Below, one piece after another: positions 59,508-64,000 of a DNA stretch of 64,000 bases. The notes below the pieces were generated by a model. It worked only from the letters and a program-made list of their open reading frames with translations. It was not told where the DNA came from and did no database searches. Made by a program: the position numbers and the translations under genes. Position 1 is the first letter of the stretch; every line of letters starts with the position of its first letter. Source of the DNA: Limonium bicolor (lineage: Eukaryota; Streptophyta; Magnoliopsida; Caryophyllales; Plumbaginaceae); NCBI GenBank assembly GCA_023374045.1, contig CM041776.1, positions 347,695,636-347,759,635 of the forward strand, read 5' to 3'.

Positions 59508-60966
59508 TTTTATTTTATTTTATTATTGTTATTTTTATTTTATTGTATTTTATTTTGCTCTGTTGTTTACTAACATTTTGTAGACTCTTACTGTTTGAAC
59601 CTTGTGCTAACTTTTGTTATATTCAGGAAGGTAACAGTGTGGTTTACTTTATGTTTTTTTTATGAATTATTATTTATGTTTTTCATATTATTATTTTCTT
59701 TTGGTGTCATTTGAGTTCTGCTGGCTATATATGATTTTCTTTTCAGAATAAATTCTATATCCAACATATAGCTGAACTCGCCTATGGGAGCAACCTCAGT
59801 TGCTCTAGGAATTCGATACCTTTGTTGAACACTTGCGCAACTTAAGTGTGAGGAACGTCTCACCCCTACCAAAGCTTAAGTGTGAGGAAGGATACCTTCC
59901 TCAATCTACGATACAAGGGGAGTTTCAGTTCTTCCTTTATTTTATTAATGTTCAACCTATATTTAATCCTTTATGAGTCTGTCATAATTTGAAAGGTCAT
60001 TTTCTTGATTTTAATTCTGAACAATGAGGACATTGCTCCTCTTAAGTGTGAGGAAGGAGAGAACTTTCCCTGAAATTATGACAGTAGTTCGATAATGCCA
60101 CACTCACTTTTTGCTACTCTAAACTGCCTAAATTTTTTAAAAAAAATTGATAAAAATGAGATAAAATAATTGTAGAAGTGTCTGAAATTATGTCAAGTGA
60201 CAACTGAAAGATGGTTTTATTTTTAGGAGTTTTGTATAAAATTATTTTCCATCAAAATACTCTATTTTCACTCAAAATATGATAGATCTGCTAGTTGTAA
60301 AAATCAATTTAGTTTAGCTTGGGATTATGGAAATATTGGAAAGTCAAGGAAAAAAGGATAAAGACAAGGTACTCCACTGTTTATGAATTTTTCTAAACCA
60401 AAAACAGGCCTCGTCTATCTGGTTATTAAGTTCTTTGGGGTGCTTTAACACCTATCTACCTAAGGTCTCGTGACCTGGGATAGAAGACCCAACACCGCTA
60501 CAAGGATAGAGAGAAAAGTCTGGGGTACAGAAAAATAATGCAATTCAAAAAAAATATATTATATAAATAATATGTGCTTTGTTTATGCAATTTGCACATT
60601 AAAAAAAATGTAAATAATAAATTGCAATTTATATTTTTTTTTTAACATGAGTATGTGGTGTTGAAAGGTATTGCGGAATAAGGCATTACTTCACACCCCT
60701 TGTCATCCCGGGTTAGAGAACGAAATTGGTTGAAGATCCCAGTTAATCTAACTTGTTTTCTGCTGTCTAGTTTATCTATGCTTTTATTAATTCTTCTTCT
60801 TCACTGTTTATAAAAACCTACTTCTAAGAGCAGAATTATTCTTTCAATTGTCACTTTGTCTAAATTCCCTTCTACACTTATTTAATCTTGTTTTATTATT
60901 TTGGCTTAGAGATAATTATATTCCTTATTTGCTTGAGGACAAGCAAAAGTCAAGTGTGAGGAAGTT
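59508..60966 (+). other. E2 3' region and polypurine tract (right arm)
   Basis: Non-coding. Three inner aagtgtgaggaa modules (59840-59890, 60040-60056) and the final one, caagtgtgaggaagtt (60951-60966), directly before the LTR. Hairpin ttgcttgaggacaagcaa at 60929-60946. Confidence 0.6.
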
Positions 60967-62528
60967 TGATAAGTGCAAAACATATAGACTTATTAGGGTT
61001 TAATCACCCTATAATTTGTAGCATTTTTTAGTAATGTCTCTCACTTATCTAGGGTTTTTCCTATAATTATGTTGTTATATTAACTGGTGTATTTTATGTG
61101 TTAAATTGTAGGAAAAATACCTAAAACATATATATATGTTTATAAGGGATTAAAGAAGGTCACGTGGAGGAGGACATGCATGCGTGATTTGCATGCAACC
61201 GCCTCATTAGGGGGCGGACAACACTAGAAATGGAGAAGATAGAGGCAACCGCCTCATTAGGGGGCGGACAAACTCAATGCAACCGCCCCATAAACAAGAG
61301 GACGTGGAGGCGGACAAGAGAGGGATACGAAATTTCATGGGTTAGGCGGACACAATTCAAACCGCCCATGCAACCGCCTCATTTGAGGAGGCGGACGTGA
61401 CTAAAAATACAGATCTGAAACGGTTATCTTCCTCACCGACTCGCTCTGCAACTTGATTCAGACGGCGCCTACCAGAAAATACTCACGCGTTGTTCCTGTC
61501 CCCTGCAATCAGTGAAGCTTCAATCAACAATCAGTGAAGCTTCAATCAACGAGCTCAATCAATGAGCTGCTCCTCTGCTGATTCTTCTTCCTCTATAAAT
61601 ACAACGCTCAGCTTACCTTCTCCGGTGTCCTTCCAGAGGTTCTGTCCGTGGTTCCTCTGGAGTTCCAATTCACACCATCATTCCATCTTCGTACCACTAC
61701 ACTTTCACTCACTCGTTCATCTTCATCTCTAATCTCTCCTCCCGCTTCTCCATTGTTTTCCTTTCATCTCATTAATTTCACCTCTAGTCTCACGTATTTA
61801 AATAGAAGACCAAACTATTTAATATGTTAGGCTAGAGTACGTATACTCTAGTAATAATTATTATGTATCTGTATTAATTATGCAATATGTTTTACTGGTT
61901 TTAATTTTAATAAAGTTTGTTACGCTTAAAGGTCTTCTTTCATCTTTTTAATAAATGTCATGAGTTTATTAAATTGCTTGCTAGTCTATTTTGATCAGAC
62001 CGGTGATAAATAGACAGGTTAATTAAGTCGTAAAACTGGAGAAAGCTTTATTATGATTTAATGAGTTAGTATTTTCAAGTTGCAAGAATAAAATCCTCAT
62101 ACTCCTCTGCCGTCCACCAGTGGGTGCTTGATCGCACAACTGGAACGAGTCTTATGAGTCTATGACTTAGACCTTAAGATAAAAATAGGATCTTGCCAAA
62201 CAATTATAATTAAACCAGTAGACCTAGCATGAAAGAGCAGATATTATATTAATGTGAACCAGGGTCCCGTTTAGTTTAACTGTTTGTTTAGTTAAATTTC
62301 ATCTTTCCCCTTTATTTATGAAAACAAGTCAATTAATCCCCCCTTTTGTGACACGCTTAGGTACTATAATATGTACATTAGTCCCGCGGTTCGATATCCG
62401 GTCGCTTACATTTTCACTATACTACTACTGCGACCGGGATTTGTTTGCAGCCCGACGTTTAATTTGAGTTTTAATTTCTTTTCTTTTAATTTTAGACCAG
62501 TTTATCCACTCACTTTATAACGTCTGCA
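60967..62528 (+). repeat. E2 3' LTR (right arm)
   Basis: 1562 bp. TATA box 61594-61601; GTCCGCC cluster 61198-61396. Confidence 0.9.
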
Positions 62529-62533
62529 CTACC

Positions 62534-63297
62534 GAACACGGTAATGATAAAAGTAATACCGCAACCAGTATGTGTTGAACCGATGGCCAGCCAGCATGGC
62601 GCACTTACTTGCTATTGCAAGTGCTGCTATAACGGGGCTATTCGGGAAAATTTTAATGACTATAAAGTACCTAGTAAGGTACCCTATTGTTGAAAGAAGT
62701 GATTATGGAATCAAGAATCCAAGAATTTGAAGAGTGAAACCTGGAAGGGCTTGGTGGCCTAACCATTGTATGTGAAGATATACCAGTCAGCGGGAAGCTA
62801 GACTTGGTCAAAGCGTGAAGACATTTTAAATACCGGGAAGAATTTTTTATGAACCCAGTTTTTCTTCTAAACCCAGATTTATTTCAAACCGTTTTCACAC
62901 CCGGATTTTCTTCTAACTCATAATTATCTCAAACTTTCTTTTAAGCCCTAAATTTTCTCAAACTTCATATTTTCTTTAGAAAAATCAAAACCATAGGACC
63001 TACACCGGCCTCAGCGCCACACAGTAGGTAAGTTGTACCCATTTGCTTTCGAGCAACTTTAGAACAATCCTACAACCCGAGGGTATTAACCCGACGGAAG
63101 GGATCCAGCTCATACTGGATACAGATAGTGGACAAATTTCCCTTAATATATAGTTCGGGAAGCACGGAATGCATATTATCATACGACAATATGAGGGAGT
63201 TGACAACAGAATACTTCACCTAAGCGTGTGACGGACACTACAAGTGTACTAACTAAAATGTGGGACGACCGCACTTCAATAGAAGCTTGTGGGCCTG
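62534..63297 (+). pseudogene. Decayed K1 internal region, right-arm copy
   Basis: Reverse complement of 10853-11609; closed in all frames. Confidence 0.5.
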
Positions 63298-63302
63298 ACA
63301 GA

Positions 63303-64000
63303 TGATGAGTGTCTAAATGAGCATGTTTTAGGGGAGTATTTCATATGTTTAATCAACAATTTTCATGCTCATTTCTCCACTCTGGCTTGTTTTCCTCTAG
63401 TTTTGTGTTTCATTGGTGTCTTACACATTTATTGTTTAAACAGGAGGAATAACATAGATAGGAGTAAAGTAGATGAAGAGAGGAACGCGTGGGCGCAAAC
63501 GGATCCAAAATCGGAGTTGAAACGAAGAAGATACAGCATTTCGAAGTTAGCCTACTGGAACCGTCCGACCCATAGGTCTGGGTCGGACGTGGGTCGGACG
63601 GACTTTTAAAAGAACGTGATTTTTGTCCCCGAGCTACTGGAACCGTCAAACCCATAGGTCTGGGTCGGACGTGGGTCGGACGGACTTTAGAAAACGCGTT
63701 TTCGCCCCGAAATTGCTCCTGGACGCGTCCGACCCACGGGTCCGACCCAGGGTGGGTCGGACAGGTCGAAAATTTGCCCAGAAATCAGATTTTAAAAGGA
63801 GAAAAGAGAGGAGAGAGGGGTATTCGACAGAGAACAGAAAAACAACGGAAAACAAGAGAAAAGAGGGAAGAAGAAGAAGAAAGGGAGGGAAGAAGAAGAA
63901 GAGAGGAAGGAGGAGAAGGCTCACCTCCATTGAAGCTCTTCCTCAATCTCCCATGGCTATTTCTTCTCCCTTCTCTCTCTTTTGTGCTTTAATGGTTGTG
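63303..64000 (+). mobile_element. E1, right-arm copy, only the start of the 5' LTR
   Basis: Starts TGATGAGTGTC directly after target duplication acaga (63298-63302). The first 698 bases of the LTR are present, including the GTCCGACCC cluster; the rest lies outside the window. The frames here are LTR shadows. Confidence 0.85.

Larger units (their letters stand above)
55140..62528 (+). mobile_element. E2, right-arm copy without the hAT insertion
   Basis: 7.39 kb, LTRs 55140-56710 and 60967-62528, target duplication ctacc at 55135-55139 and 62529-62533. The PBS at 56714-56731 is a perfect tRNA-Asp match. It is the better copy for reading E2: ORF1 at 58217-59507, leader 56732-58216, 3' region 59508-60966. 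Confidence 0.9.
46377..64000. repeat. Right arm of the large inverted duplication
   Basis: Reverse complement of about 10150-28446 (or, for its first kilobases, of the second tandem unit up to 32411). The join to E3 has a cccac overlap (46377-46381). It continues past the window end. It lacks the hAT element and the tandem duplication. Confidence 0.85.

Overview
This is nuclear DNA from a flowering plant, most likely a eudicot. It is a nested and partly inverted stack of LTR retrotransposons. I recognise no host gene, tRNA/rRNA gene, CRISPR array or bacterial feature. The plant assignment rests on primer binding sites (PBSs) that match plant tRNA-Asp and initiator tRNA-Met, on the Athila, Tat and chromovirus type of the elements, on a hAT element with an 8-bp target duplication, and on AT-rich non-coding sequence. 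The species cannot be named from the sequence.

Layout. A host element, called K1 here, lies on the minus strand: 3' LTR at 660-1141, PBS at 25176-25187 and 29143-29154, 5' LTR at 29160-33356 plus 43145-43163. It looks like a Ty3/gypsy chromovirus with LTRs over 4 kb. Its decayed internal region is split by E1 (4828-10846, Athila-like, no pol, one zinc-knuckle ORF), by E2 (11615-19686, Athila-like, gag-like ORF1 only, itself holding a 710-bp hAT element at 15908-16617), and by S1 (20295-24920, a 4.6-kb solo LTR). The K1 5' LTR is interrupted by T1 (33357-43144, Tat/Ogre-like, gag remnant and three tandem arrays, no pol). Beyond K1 lie an LTR-like fragment (43270-44333) and the 5' end of E3 (44334-46376, Athila-like).

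Rearrangements. From about 46377 to the window end, the sequence is an inverted copy of about 10150-28446: K1 LTR, K1 leader, S1, E2 and the start of E1, in reverse order and orientation. The copies share the same target site duplications, so the arm was duplicated as DNA; the elements did not insert twice. The left arm also carries a direct tandem duplication of about 4 kb (24572-28489 and 28539-32450) with a garbled junction. Differences between copies are mostly private single-base indels, often in homopolymers, so part of the structure could be a long-read assembly artefact.

How the parts work together. E1, E2 and T1 keep the cis-acting parts of a retrotransposon (paired LTRs, PBS, polypurine tract) and one gag-like or zinc-knuckle reading frame each, but no recognisable reverse transcriptase or integrase. 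They look like non-autonomous elements that depended on enzymes made elsewhere. The most unusual feature is that seven unrelated or distantly related LTR families all carry a GC-rich cluster of short inverted repeats built on the same core, GTCCG/CGGAC, each with its own family-specific extension. A second is a 14-unit, 33-bp array in T1 whose hairpin stem shows compensating changes.
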